DNA of 64,000 nucleotides from Andrena cerasifolii (Eukaryota; Arthropoda; Insecta; Hymenoptera; Andrenidae). The DNA lies in NCBI RefSeq assembly GCF_050908995.1, contig NC_135119.1, forward strand, positions 26,255,001-26,319,000, read 5' to 3'. This document shows positions 23,169 through 34,825 of this stretch, piece after piece (within the stretch, counting starts at the first letter, position 1; every line of letters begins with the position of its first letter). The translations under genes were made by a program, and so were the position numbers. Below the pieces are notes generated by a model. It saw only the letters and a program-made list of their open reading frames with translations, had not been told where the DNA came from and ran no database searches.

Positions 23169-25122
23169 ATAAGTGAGACTGGTGACTCCAAAATCAGTGG
23201 TTCCTGCGACTTCTAAGTTAAAAATAGTGAATAAAATGATTGAGAATTTCTACCGTAAAGAATTTTTAAAACTTAAAAGTAAATGTTACCAGCGCACCTG
23301 TTCGGTCTATTTTTAAGAGATTAAATAAAAGCTATCGTGCAAATTTTAAGATTAAATTTCCAACGTTTCGGTCAGTATTGCGACCATTATCAAGGAAAGA
23401 ATTAAATCAGGAAGAAAACTGCGTCTGCTTTTATAAATTTGGCTCGTGTTAAACGTGCGAACGTACGAGTCAATTGAAGAGTGACTTAGAAATAGTGAGT
23501 TCAGTATGAGATCGTATTTAAAATCTGAACTGGGATTATTCATTTCGATATGGAAATACGTTCAAGTTTTTAAGTTGAGATTACTGGATCCAAAATCAAT
23601 GTTTTTTTTCAGATTTTTAGTTTTGCAGTGTTTTCTTTCCTATTGAAATGCCTTCAAATCCCTGAATAAGGGTCTCTAGTTGAAAACTGTTGGTCCGCAG
23701 TGAGTGTATTCCCAGGTCCCCGTGTCCACACTGTAAATTCTACCACAAACCCTCCTCAAAGTCCTACAATTACACACGAAATCCCAACACTAGAATCTCC
23801 CCGTACCCTTCCATCAAAACTACTGTTCTAAAACGTAGCTACATCCCACCTAAAATCTTCACCTAACCCAAAACCACACCCTCCGTTCATAAACAAACGA
23901 AAGGGATCCCTTTAAACAACCCCAAACACACCTTCCCCATTCAACAAATTATAACATCCCACCTGCTTCACTTATACAATGAAAAACAAACACTCTAAAT
24001 ATTCCGAAACCCCCACCAAACTCTAACATCCCTCCATTCGCAAAACGAAAAACGAAAAACCCTGTAAATGTCCCCAAACCCCAACAAAGGATAACACCTC
24101 CACCTTCGTTCGTGAAACGAAAAACAAGCCCCTGAAAGCGTCCCCTCCACAAACAAACAACAACGCCCTTCCCCCGATGGAGAGGCAGCCTCCAGCAGCA
24201 GCCAGCCGCAGTTTCGCCTAAACAAGGGATCGATCCCTCATCAATGGCCAGCGACTCGGTGTGGCAATTATTCCTACCGAAGTAGCGCGTCTCCGGCGAT
24301 TTTCGTGGACCGGCCGCACCACGTCTCGGGCCGAGGTAGCGTGGCCCGATGGCTGGCGCGTACTGTGCCTGTGTGCGCCGTGCAGGCGTGGGCGGGCGGG
24401 GAAGCCGATGGGGGCAGAGGGTCGGTCGCTGTAAAAGCAACGACCGGAGCTGACCTGAATCCACGGGCCGGGGCGATGAAAAAGGAGCAACAAAAGCCGC
24501 GCGCGGGACGAGGACGAGAGTGAAAATACGGAAAATAGGCCGTTGTGCGGGGCCACCTTCTGCAACCATTTCACGGAACGTCGATTCCTGGGGGCCTACC
24601 TGCCCGTTCCTCGAGGAATCCCTAACCCGTGTGTGCGACGGCTAACTAGCGGGGCTTTCTTCACGTTCGCCCGGCTCGGCCACTCCCCACACGGGGTTGT
24701 TCCCGAACCTCGCCTCTGGGTGCTGGCTAGTTTTTGATCTCCTGCTAACGACGTCGCGCGAGGGACTTTCCGAAGTTCTGCTTCAGACGACTGGGGGTGG
24801 ATCGGGGTGGAATATGTGTCACAGTGTGGTGAGGATGAATTGGGAGGTTACGGGGGGAGACGGGGAGTGATAAAGGGAGGGCTTTGGGAGATGTGGGTGT
24901 ATTTGGTTATTGATTATGCCAAGTGTAATGAGTAGGAGGAGGAAGTGGGGTAAGTCTGGAGGAGATTGGGTGCTGATGGAGTGTAATTTCAGGGGAAGGG
25001 GAATAGTAAGAGTTTCAAAAGCACTGTTGACAATTCAGGAAGAAATAAAATTCTCTTGTCTCTGGCTTGTCTCTTGAATTCAGTTAGTTGCATCGTTGCA
25101 GCTCATAACACATCTCGAAGTA
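23169..25122. other. Unassigned DNA
   Basis: 23170-24180 is mostly AT-rich to neutral, with an A/C-rich stretch at 23760-24170. Minus-strand frames there (up to 206 codons at 23949-24569) are low-complexity and have no domain. 24280-24780 is CpG-rich. 24790-25010 is G-rich. No element ends are seen. Confidence 0.4.
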
Positions 25123-25335
25123 GGGTAGACCGGGGCAAAATCACGGACGTTAAGAATAAAATCTCGTAACTTTAACATTATTAAGTAAAAAATATATTGC
25201 AATTGGGATTCATTGGAATAGACTCTTTTTTTAAATAATAGTACATATCCAATTTTTTTAATAGGAGGAAAAATACAAACAAAATAATGATTTAAAATAT
25301 GCTCCGTTTTTACGATTTTGCCCCATGGCCTGGGT
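25123..25335. mobile_element. Possible short TIR element with GGGGCAAAATC ends
   Basis: agaccggggcaaaatcacgg near 25128 is mirrored by acgattttgccccatggcc near 25311, an 11-bp exact core (ggggcaaaatc) with looser flanks. A further related word (ggttttaccccgtatggttt) lies near 25660, so the true right end could be there. No clear target-site duplication is visible. This is a weak call. Confidence 0.4.
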
Positions 25336-25890
25336 GAAACAGGGTAGGTACTGGCCTTAACACCTATCGCAACGAAACTCGTCCAATTCTTCAGTCCTCC
25401 AACCAGTTAGAACAAATTGTAAACTGCACCCCACCTTCGTTCAATTTAGATGAACCATATGATTCTTGGACATAAATGTAAATGTCTGCACCGTTTTTAT
25501 TACCACTGTTATCATTCTTCTTCGGTATTTTGTTTAATTTGGTGGTTTTCTTTCTTTTTAGTTGTAGTCCTTTATTTAGATTTAGTTTTAATTTTCATAA
25601 CTTCCCCTCTTTCGTTTCTTTGTTATACACATTTTCTCCAAAACCGGACAAAATACTCGGTTTTACCCCGTATGGTTTTGCCCAAAGATAAAACTTTGTA
25701 AATATTACGAATTATCAACAATACCATGGCGAAGTAAAAACAAAGCTTTTAATTATTTACACCTTATTATGCAACAATTAACGTAATTCACTACAAAAAG
25801 TATCTACCCGAACACTGTTAGAAGTGTTTAAAGTTTCTTAATGATCAAAAATTAGATCAGAGCCTTCAAAAACACACAAGACGTTATAAT
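25336..25890. other. Unassigned AT-rich DNA
   Basis: A T-rich plus-strand tract lies at 25480-25640. Hydrophobic frames through it (25450-25701) are products of the T bias and are not called. Confidence 0.4.
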
Positions 25891-26325
25891 CTTACAAGAT
25901 CCCGAATCCGAAAATTCAAAAAATTCCGAAACTTCGTGAATATATAGGGGATTTCCTCCTGATTACAACGGAATTTTTGTTTGCCGCCAAAATTCACTCT
26001 AAGCTGGTGGAATTAACCCCTGAAAATTCGGCTATTTTCCGATTTTATTTTGTAACTCGCAATCTGTAAGAGATAGGAAAAAAGTTTCAAGACAAAAGTC
26101 GCTTCTTTTAATTAGATCTATCATTTGGCGAACAAATTATTTTACAGTTCGCGAGTTATAACGCAAAATCGGAAAATAACCGGATTTTCAGTGGTCAATT
26201 ACACCCCCTTAGAGTGACTTTAGGCAACAAACAAAAATTGCGTTGTAATTAGCAAGAAATTCCCTACATATTCACAAAGTTTCAGAGTTTTTTTAAATTC
26301 CGGCTTCGGGATCTTCCCTTGTCAG
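25891..26325. mobile_element. Family A palindromic element, copy 2
   Basis: It runs from cttacaagatcccgaatccg to cttcgggatcttcccttgtcag. The arms contain gcgaatatgtag-like and cacaaagtttcaga words in opposite orientation, about 190 bp each, and meet near 26110. The left tip lacks the ggga of the family consensus (ctaacaagggaagatcccg). It is close in sequence to the copy at 39013-39452. Confidence 0.85.
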
Positions 26326-27269
26326 TAAGCACGGTTGTAACACGATCATCTTTTGTCGATGAAATAATGCACATTGCGACAATATGTCACGCTGCGAAAT
26401 TTAAGGCGGTTTAAAAAATAATATCACGAAAGTTCACAGACAAATCACGTTGGATAAATCGGTCACAGATAGAGCCGCGTGTTAATGGATGAAAACCGCT
26501 GGTTTATCCGCGAATTTGATCGACACTGTGGACTTTCCTGGTTTTACCCAGGTGCCCGGTTTTGTTCGAATTTCCCCTACCGAAGAACACGAGCGGGTCG
26601 AAAATTGCGGAGTCGATGATTAGTGGTCGACCAGCCGCGGTGTCGAAGAAAACGAGAACGCGGGTCGTTTCCGGGACGCTGTCCAGGCAGCGGTATAATC
26701 CCCCGGCCGTGGAAATCGCATAATTAATATGTGCTCCAATTAAATGCACGACGCTCCGCGGTGTGCTCGAGAGTTTCCCTGTGCTCGGGACGAACCATTT
26801 GTCCATTTCGACAGGCACCGCGGATAATTATTTCCACGCGGGGAATCATCGTCAACTGGGCGCCGTTATCGCCGTTGCTCGTCGCCCGACGTGGCCGATC
26901 AAGCGCGGAATAATCGTTCCCTCTATCGGGCGACGAGATCAAACGGGGCCGTTTTCTCGTCTAAATTAATGCAGGCCGCTTGGCCGCGTGGCCGCGCTCC
27001 TTTCAAACGCTCCGCGCGGCGCTTAAAGCTGTCTTTAAGTCGATATAGAATATTCGAGAGACTGAAGCCTGGGGGAAGCCGAGCTGCTCGATAACTGATA
27101 GTTTAACTTAAAACTTTGAATTAAGGGAATTAAAGACGACAAGTGTACATAGAGAGTTTGGAAGATTTAGATTGGGTACGCTGAGCAGTGGTGGAGTCTC
27201 CACTGCGCATGCTCGGTAGGTGAAGTGGGCGGAGTCATGTGCGCCCTCTACTGTGCGAGGCGAGGTGCA
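26326..27269. other. CpG-rich unassigned DNA
   Basis: 26500-27050 is CpG-rich. It contains a 104-codon minus frame (26504-26818) overlapped by frames on the other strand, and no domain is recognised. A short near-palindrome (gcagtggtggagtctccactgc) lies at about 27186-27207. Confidence 0.4.
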
Positions 27270-27271
27270 TA

Positions 27272-28199
27272 GGGTAAAGTAGCCGAATATGAGACCCTTT
27301 TCTTAAAAACAGCATAACTCTTGACTGAGGACACTTTTATTTAAATTCGATACACGTTTTCAAAGTAGGATATGTATTCCTTAGCAATCTACTGGAAAGT
27401 ACTATCCCCATTAAAAAACTTTAAAAAAGTAAAAAATTACGTCAAGTACATGAAATGAAATAAATCACAAAAGAATAGATGATAATAATAATTACCATAT
27501 AAAAAAGATGTGAAATTAAAATTTCCGCGATAGGGGTAATGGAATGTATGAACACAGCATTTTAGCTGTGTATACATATGTAGTTATGTCATTTTAAGCG
27601 CAGTTGGAAAGCATCTTTATGTACTTGCGGTTTATTTTGATTTCACATCTTTTTTTTATATGCTAATTATTATTATCTTCTATTCTTTTGTGATTTATTT
27701 GATTTCATGTACTTGGCGTAATTTTTTTACTTTTTGGAGTTTTTTATAGGGATCTCACTTCTTTTTACGAAGATAATTTGCATAGGGAATGACTTCAGAT
27801 AATTTTTAATATTATAACTTAGAATATTTGGAAACAATAACATGTTACCTACTAAGTAGCTTCGAAGTTAAATCTTCATCATTTAATGATATACAACTGG
27901 TAAGTCTTAAACTGCATTGCAAGCACTATACAACAGTATTTGTGAAAATCATTACACACTTACCACTTTAGAGGTAGGTATTTGTAATCTAATCGAACCA
28001 CTTCAAAAACTTTCTGCAACGTATTTCAGAAATATATGCTGGCTCAAGACGCTCAATTGATTACAATGCCACTGTGCAGACAAAATAACTAATACACGGT
28101 CAGTTAGTAAAGAAATAGCTATGACATTCAAAACTTCTGTAGCGGAGATAATTTGGGGTCTCATATTAGGAGAAGTCGTCATACTCGGCTAGTTTACCC
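27272..28199. mobile_element. TA-flanked TIR element, mariner-like, with nested insertion
   Basis: The left end is gggtaaagtagccgaatatg. The right end reads catactcggctagtttaccc, an inverted match with two mismatches over 20 bp. A further gagacccc/ggggtctc pair lies inward. TA dinucleotides flank both sides (27270-27271 and 28200-28201), the target site of the Tc1/mariner superfamily. It is 928 bp with no transposase frame. A separate 350-bp TIR element is nested inside at 27404-27753, so the host copy was originally about 580 bp. Confidence 0.75.
27404..27753. mobile_element. Nested TIR element with ~115-bp arms
   Basis: The left arm starts atccccattaaaaaacttta, and the right arm ends as its near reverse complement (...agttttttatagggat). 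The arms stay similar for about 115 bp, including tgatttatttgatttcatgt, cttggcgtaattttttta and ttcacatcttttttttatat on the right. The centre carries the hairpin acacagcattttagctgtgt. A truncated relative is at 4745-5020. Its position inside the TA-flanked element shows it inserted later. Confidence 0.8.
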
Positions 28200-28201
28200 T
28201 A

Positions 28202-29617
28202 ACCTTAGATCTTCCAAATGCCCACTAATTTGGGGATGGAATTCAAGTGTGAATATTATCAAAAGTGAGCTCGAAGTTTATTATGAAAATTTTGTATAAC
28301 AAACTTTGTTCCCCAAGCGACCAAGGGATTGAAATATAAAGTATCAGAGAAAGTATCATACCTACAAAATCCACTGTTCCCTCGTGACACCCATCAATTC
28401 CCAAAACACTTTTCCCAGATCTCCCCAACGCTGCAAAATTTCCCAGGAAAATCTCCCTACCTCCAGCAAAGCGTGCACCCATCCCCGACCACCGACGAGT
28501 CCCCAATTCGCCGAGCAAACGACTGTCAACGACGCAGCCGCTGCGTAAAGTGGCAATCGATGTCGAAACCACAGCGAGCAAACTACCACGCGCCGTACAT
28601 ATGTACCACCGGTGCGTTTTCTTGGCAGCCGAGCCCCCGGCTGACCGCAATAACTTCGGGATCGCTTACGAGGAATCAGCCAGCGTGATTTAATAAAACG
28701 CCCGCGCGGTCCCTAAGCTCCGGTCCCTGTATCGAAAAACCCAAGCCTAGAGAACTCCACCGAGCCCCGTAAAAATTTTACTCCTTGTTCCAGGGACCTC
28801 TGCCGTCCGCTGCCCATGATCGAAATTGTCGCCAGTTTGGTGCTCTCGATCCCAAAGAACCCCGGGGCTCGCCGTTCGGGGGTGTAGAATAAATTTCGCC
28901 GAAAGAGGAGCGGCGAGGTGGCGGAGGTGGGCGTACTGCGAAACTAGAAGGTGGACAACCCGAGTTATTTCTCGCGCGGGATCGAAGGGGGAGAAATTCG
29001 GGGGGCCGAGCGGCGGGACGAGCATTAGGCTGAGACAGGCTCATCCAGCAGCGAATTCGCTCGGTGAAACGCTTTGAAAGTATAATTCCGACCGGCCGTA
29101 AAATCGTGCCTAGGCTCGTTCGGCCTAATGGGGACGTCCGCGCTTTTCAATTTGTTCGAGCAATTTCCGCTCCGCCATCCAGCGTCCCTGCCTTACTCGG
29201 ATACGTGTCGAACCCACCCCCGCCAGCGCCCCGGATGAGTTACTCGGGTAAGATTCGACTGGGCCAACTCTTCGCACCCTGTTTTTTCAGCTCCCTACAG
29301 GTAGCTCCCTTCGGCTGGTCTCGATTAGTGTAATTATCGAGAAATTTAGTCGAAGAGGGTGAGTTCGCGAAGTTAAGGGGGTAGTAAAAAGTGGAAGGAC
29401 GATTTTGGTAGTGGAAATAAATTGGAGGGTGCAGAGTCGATTTCGCTACTGTCAGCGGTACTTTATGGAGGCTTGAAGGGACCTCCCAAATGGCCGTAAA
29501 GGAGAACCGACTCACCGTAGGCTGTGTCGACACGGCAACGCCTGGGAACACTGCTACTGGACGGTCACCTGTAACAGGGGGTAGAATAATGTATTTTCAT
29601 CTCGAGACGTGGGGCTC
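28202..29617. other. CpG-rich unassigned DNA
   Basis: 28440-29330 is CpG-rich with many overlapping frames up to 135 codons on both strands. None has a domain. No element ends are seen up to the LINE tail array. Confidence 0.4.
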
Positions 29618-30208
29618 TTTTATTTTATTTTATTTATTTATTACGGGACAAGCCCAATTTGTACAATAAAGAAAAACAGTGGCATACGTACAAGAATTAG
29701 AAAAAATAAAAAGAAGAAGAAAAAAAACTAAGTAAAGCTAAGTACTGCCTCTATCTTAATCTGTTTTATTTTATTTTATTTATTTATTTATTTATTACGG
29801 GACAAGCCCAATTTGTACAATAAAGAAAAACAGTGGCATTCGTACAAGAACTAGAAAAAATAAAAAGAAGAAGAAAAACTAAGTAAAGCTAAGTACTGCC
29901 CCTATCATAATCTGTTTTATTTTATTTTATTTATTTATTACGGGACAAGCCCAATTTGTACAATAAAGAAAAACAGTGGCATACGTACAAGAACTAGAAA
30001 AAAATAAAAAGAAGAAGAAAAAAAAACTAAGTAAAGCTAAGTACTGCCCCTATCTTAATCTGTTTTATTTTATTTGATTTATTTATTGCGGGACAAGCCC
30101 AATTTGTACAATAAAGAAAAACAGTGGCATTCGTACAAGAACTAGAAAAAATAAAAAGAAGAAGAAAAAAAAATAAGTAAAGCTAAGTACTGCCCCTATC
30201 TTAATCTA
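29618..30208 (-). repeat. Four tandem copies of a ~148-bp LINE 3' tail
   Basis: The word acgggacaagcccaatttgt begins at 29643, 29797 and 29940, and a variant (gcgggac) begins at 30088. Unit lengths are about 154, 143 and 148 bp. Read on the minus strand, each unit is ttgtacgaatgccactgttt, then tctttattgtacaaattggg, then cttgtcccgtaataaataaa, and ends in an AT-rich taaa/aaataaaat tail. That is the form of a non-LTR retrotransposon 3' end. The array abuts the reverse-transcriptase remnant on the same strand. Copies are about 95% alike by eye. Tail length variation explains most of the spacing differences. Confidence 0.85.
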
Positions 30209-30560
30209 TGACTGAATGGTGAACAATTGGGCTAGTGCAGCGCGATGATCTCATAACATAACATTTGGCGAGGTTCAGGCCCACCCTATTCTTTTGACAC
30301 CAGTCCTCCAAATTATTCATGTCTGATTGCAAATTAAGAGCATCTTGATAACAGGATATCTTGCTGAATATTTTAAGGTCATCCGCACATAGGAGGAACC
30401 TACTATGTCTGAAAACATCGACAAGATCGTTAACAAAAATATTAAAAAACAGAGGCCCTGTTTTATCAATCATAGGGTGAAATATTGTTTCTTGAATTAC
30501 ACGTATCGTGTCCACTCTATTCTTCAACATCGCCCTGATGTTCGGATACTCCTGCCTCAA
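30201..30560 (-). pseudogene. Non-LTR retrotransposon reverse-transcriptase fragment
   Basis: A 119-codon frame carries the middle of a LINE reverse transcriptase. GPLFFNIFVNDL is at residues 35-46. The catalytic box LLCADDLKIF is at residues 56-65, with CADD (30378-30389) in place of the usual YADD. LNLAKC is at residues 95-100. These boxes fit Jockey/CR1-like elements; the exact clade is my inference. The usual SGVPQGS-type word before GPLFF is replaced by HPMIDKT, the N-terminal domains are missing, and the frame ends soon after LNLAKC, directly at the tandem 3' tail array. A full protein is several times longer. It is therefore 5'-truncated, internally deleted and dead. Only the open frame is real evidence of former coding. 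Confidence 0.9.
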
Positions 30561-31261
30561 TACTACCCCTAATATTAATATTCCAGCCCAAAGAATTCAG
30601 GAGAAAGTTTGAGAAACGAAAATTTCCTAGGTAATTCGACATGCTGTACGAGATTGCTCTCGTGGAGGACTCTCGCAGCTGGGGGTGAAACGTACGTGTT
30701 CCTATATCGTTCTTAATAAGCCACTATATCACGAAGGGTGCATTACATACAGTGGGGGGTAATGGCCGGTGAAATTGCGATCGTAACACGGCACGAACAT
30801 CATCGTTACGCGGTTTGTTTCCCGACAAAACATAAATCCTGCCCCGGGGGTGGCTCCTGCACGATTTTGCTGCCATTACCTCGCTCCCCCCGCCCCTCCG
30901 GGAAGCCTGACGTTCGCTGAAGGGTGGCCGCCTTGAGACGGGGCAGGGAGAACCGCCGAGCGTTCAAAGGGCCGGGAAAGTAATTCCCACTGTATCGATC
31001 TCGCGGCTCAATTATGCAATCGTATCCGCGAATTAATGGAATCAGTCGGGCCGACGAGTTATTTCGACCGCGGCGCTCATCAGCGGAAGAGTAATTAAAA
31101 ATGAAACGCGATATTGACGCTTCCAACGCGTATTTGCCGGGTCGCAGGTCGGCTCGATGATGCGCATTGTACATACGAGCCGCAGATTTATTCGACGGGC
31201 AAAGGTATTTAAAGTTCCTGACCACCGAAAGCAGATTAGTGTTTGTTCGAAAGGAACGCGA
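30561..31261. other. CpG-rich unassigned DNA
   Basis: 30780-31250 is CpG-rich with opposed frames of about 100-139 codons and no domain. No repeat ends are seen. Confidence 0.4.
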
Positions 31262-31263
31262 TA

Positions 31264-31621
31264 AGGGGCCATTCTTAAATTACGTAATGGTAATTTCGGC
31301 GATTTCTCACCACCTCCCTTGCCACGTATAAAAATTCGTACGATTTTATATTCCAACCCCCTGCCCGTTATTTACGTAATGTTTTTTACCTTGCATTTTT
31401 CTTAGTTATCAAAATTCTTTTAAAGGGTAATATATAATTCATTTAACTCGGTTTTGGGTGTGCGATGAGGTATTGATTTTTGGGCTACTCGTCTTGAAAA
31501 TTGGGGTAAAAAATGTTACGTAAGACCCTACCTGGCTCCCTCTCCCCCCGTTGTAAGAGAACGTAAGAAATTCGTGACAGCCTCCTCCCAAAAACGCCTT
31601 ACATAATTTACAGACGACCCC
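31264..31621. mobile_element. Probable TA-flanked inverted-repeat element
   Basis: Left end aggggccattcttaaattac; right end cataatttacagacgacccc. Inverted similarity covers about 20 bp with several mismatches. TA lies on both sides (31262-31263 and 31622-31623). A second internal inverted pair, ttacgtaatgttttttacc and ggtaaaaaatgttacgtaa (about 31373 and 31506), suggests a two-layer foldback. There is no coding capacity. Similar GGGTC/attacgta ends are common in insect miniature elements, to my knowledge. Confidence 0.5.
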
Positions 31622-31623
31622 TA

Positions 31624-32839
31624 AGGGAGATGTGATCGATGGGTTTCTTTTTGGGTCTCAAGGGAAACGTTTCTGCATGTTTCATAGGCCGGTATTCATA
31701 GGGCCTGGTGAATAAAAACTAAGCAATTCCTACAAGCAATTCCTTATTAGCCAAATCAATTGCTTGAAAAGCAATTAAACAAAAAAGGAATTTCTTATTT
31801 TCATATGAATAAAAATCATAACGAATTGCTGGTTTTGCTAGACCGTATAAGTGAAAGGTACAATTAAGAAAAACAGTGGCTCGCGTTCAGTGCTCCTGAC
31901 TCGCGCCCGCCTTTGCAGATATAATTTTCGAAAATCTTCAATTTTTCCATTTCTTTCGCAGATTATAAAATTCTTCTTTCCGGACGTTCGCCAGAAATGG
32001 CGCACCCTCGTTTCAAGGATAATATTGCGAACACCAAAAATTGAGGTACTGTATTATGTTGGAAATAAAGAATAGTAACAGTTTTCCTTCTTCAGTTTTT
32101 TTCAAATACTTGCCATTTTCGAGAATCCAGTATAAGAACATCAGGTATAGCCGCTGGCGAGTACAGCACGGCCCGACTAGTCGAGCCGGTGCTGAGCGAC
32201 GCAGCGTCAACTTTCGGCAATTTTTACAGGGCCAATTTTAAAATGTCCATATTTTAAAAAATTTGTCCATCAAGGGAAAGGCTAGAACTATATTCTCCTT
32301 TTTCAGATTTTTAAAATCGCGCCCGTTGTTAAAAAACTGCATTTGTTTAAAATAATTGCACAAAAATGGTTAAAAACAATTGTTTCCGAAACTGAAATAA
32401 TTTTTTCTTAAATCTTCAATGTCTTTTCTACAAATCGCCTTAAACCTCATCTCCATCCGTTTACTACTTCCATAGTTATAATTTATTGAAAAAATGTTAA
32501 CACTTACCTTAAAACAGCTGTAAAATCGACATTTTTCAAAATAGTCAAAAATCCTTCGAGATATGTTTATATATCCCCAAAGACTACAACATATTCAAAT
32601 TTCAGCCACATCCGAAATGTTACTCCAAAAAGTGTCCCACTTCGCGTGGAATGTCCCACTCGTAACTGTTTCAAGATTATTTGCGTTCTTCTAACTGTTT
32701 CGAGAACCGAAACCAATATCATAACTGTTTCCAACCCCTGCCTAAAACACATTTGGGGGTTTTCTGGTTTTCTTGTGTTTACTACTGTGTCCCTTTTCCT
32801 GTTTCACTGTTACTTCTATGGGGTAGAACCTTCCTTCTA
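31624..32839. other. Unassigned, mostly AT-rich DNA
   Basis: A solo word aggccggtattcatag at about 31687 resembles a transposon end but has no partner. A short hairpin caattgcttgaaaagcaatt lies near 31758-31777. Otherwise nothing is recognised. Confidence 0.35.
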
Positions 32840-33380
32840 GTGTTCTCCATTAAACTTCTACATCAACTTTCCCTTTCGTCTGTACTGTGCGCTACTCAAC
32901 CACTGCATCAAGTTTCCCTGCGTCTACGCCGTTCTCCATTCAACTTCCCCTCCTTCTACACTGATCTCCATTCAACCACTACCTCTATCCCAACTTCCCC
33001 TCTTTCTACATTATTTCCTATCCATCATTGCCATTTTCCCAGCATTTCTTCCGTCTACACCCCTTTCACTCTATAAGTACCCTTCCGTCTACACCCCTTT
33101 CACTCTATAAGTACCCCCCTTCTACCCTACTTAAACCCACCCCTCCATCTTTCACCTTGCCTCGCCTCCTCCCTCTCCCCTTCAATCTCAGTAAAGCAAT
33201 TCCCCTCTATCATTACCCTTTTTCCATCACTCCTTCCGTCTACACCCCCATTTATCCTATAAGTAGTACTCCTCCCTCGCCCCCTCCACTGTATTTAAAC
33301 CCTTCCCTTCCTTTTTCACCATTCCCCACTTTTTGCCACCCCTCTGCCTCCACCCTTTCAATTACAGTAAAGCAAAAAAC
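32840..33380. repeat. Pyrimidine-rich low-complexity tract with a 37-bp duplication
   Basis: The plus strand is dominated by C and T. It repeats words such as ccttccgtctacacccc, tttcactctataagtaccc and ccattcaac. A clean ~37-bp tandem duplication lies at about 33045-33118. Long frames through the tract (for example 33028-33507) give proline/serine/leucine strings and are artefacts of composition. The strand asymmetry could favour triplex or R-loop structures, but that is inference. Confidence 0.7.
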
Positions 33381-34197
33381 AAGGGAGGAAAAGAATAATA
33401 AACCCGAGGGGATCTCACACGTACGCCCCAAATTCGATGCGCGAGACACATTTTATCTTCCGCCCCCGATCAAGGGCGCAAGCTTGTATTTATTTCGGGC
33501 GCGGTAGAAAATCGAATGAAATCGAATGAAGTCGAATCAGTCCCGATACACCGGCAGACTTTATATTCAAGAACATGCACAGGCAGCTCGGCTCGCCCTG
33601 ATACAACGTGCCACGGCTGCGTCGCGGATAACGCGTAAGCGCCGCTGCGGGTCGATATTTCTCATTTTCCCTTGTATCTCCTTCTAAACCGTGTTTCGAG
33701 CGAGGGTCTTGTAGGGGCGGTTTTTTCGCCACGTGTCGGGTACACTCGACTTTTTCAGCACGAATGTGAACACGAGGAGGGTGGACTGGGGAAAGACTGG
33801 ATCGAGCTCGGTGTGGTAACGTTTTCAATTGTGGAGTTTGAAATGGTAAACGATGCGAGTGCCAGAGAAATCAGAAATTATTTTTCTAGTGGAAGCGGAT
33901 GTAAATTCCATGCTGAATACAATGGTAGACGCTGTAAGTGCTGGAATAAGTTATTTTATTTCAAGACAGAGCTGAGATAATGAGTATCAACGTCGCTGTG
34001 GTTGAAAAGAAAATACAGAAAATTTTCACTTCTGACGGTTACATTATTTACAATTTCAAATCCCGAATTTGCTTAGGGATCTGATAGGAATATTGTAAAA
34101 ATTCTATTATTTTACTTGTGTATAAGTATACCGAACGACGAAGACTGTTAGGGTATAAGAAGAACGGTGGTGAAAGGAAGCTATAGGAAGTAAAGTT
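33381..34197. other. Unassigned DNA
   Basis: 33400-33760 is GC-richer; the remainder is AT-rich. No gene or element is recognised. Confidence 0.4.
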
Positions 34198-34825
34198 GTA
34201 AATATTCGAATAAATTCGAATATGCATAATTTCTTCGAATAATTTCGAATACTCCTAATTTTTTCGAATACTCCTAATTATTCAAATATTTGAATACTCC
34301 TAATTATGCGAATGTTTGAATACTTCTAATTATTCGAATATTTGAATACCCGAATTATTCGAATTTTCGAATACTCCTAATTATTCGAATTTCTGAATAC
34401 TTCAAATTATTCGAATTTTGCAATACTTCTAATTATTCGAATTTCTGAATACTCCTAATTATTCGAATTTTCGAATAGTCCTAATTATTCGAATTTCTGA
34501 ATACTCCTAATTATTCGAATTTTCGAATAGTCCTAATTATTCGAATTTTGGAAAACTCCTAATTATTCGAATTTCTGAATACTCCAAATTATTCGAATTT
34601 TCGAATAATCCTGTTATTCGAATTTCCGAATAATCCTATTATTCGAATTTTCGAATAATCCTGTTATTCGAATTTTCGAATAATCCTATTATTCGAATTT
34701 TCGAATACTCCCAATTATTCGAATTTCTAAATACTCCGAATTATTCGAATTTTCGAATACTCCCAATTATTCGAATTTCTAAATACTCCGAATTATTCAA
34801 ATTTTCGAATACTAATCATTCAAAT
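34198..34825. repeat. AATTCGAA-type minisatellite, ~24-26-bp unit
   Basis: About 24 imperfect units run head to tail, of the form ctaattattcgaatttctgaatactc. Each unit holds one or two ttcgaa palindromes. The variants ttcgaataatcctgttattc and aatttctaaatactccg form local sub-blocks, which shows spreading by slippage or conversion. A short outlying piece with the same words (attattcgaataatttcgaa) lies at about 35832-35851. Confidence 0.9.

Noticed and set aside
23949..24569. A 206-codon minus-strand open frame
   Set aside because: It follows an A/C-rich plus strand, giving glycine/phenylalanine-rich low-complexity protein. It shows no domain and is contradicted by overlapping frames.
26504..26818. 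A 104-codon minus-strand frame with ordinary-looking amino-acid content
   Set aside because: No domain is recognised, and overlapping plus-strand frames of similar length exist in the same CpG-rich block.
31687..31703. A solo transposon-like end, aggccggtattcatag
   Set aside because: No inverted partner or target-site duplication could be found nearby, so an element cannot be delimited.
33028..33507. A 159-codon proline/serine-rich frame
   Set aside because: It is a direct translation of the pyrimidine-rich tract and has no independent sign of coding.
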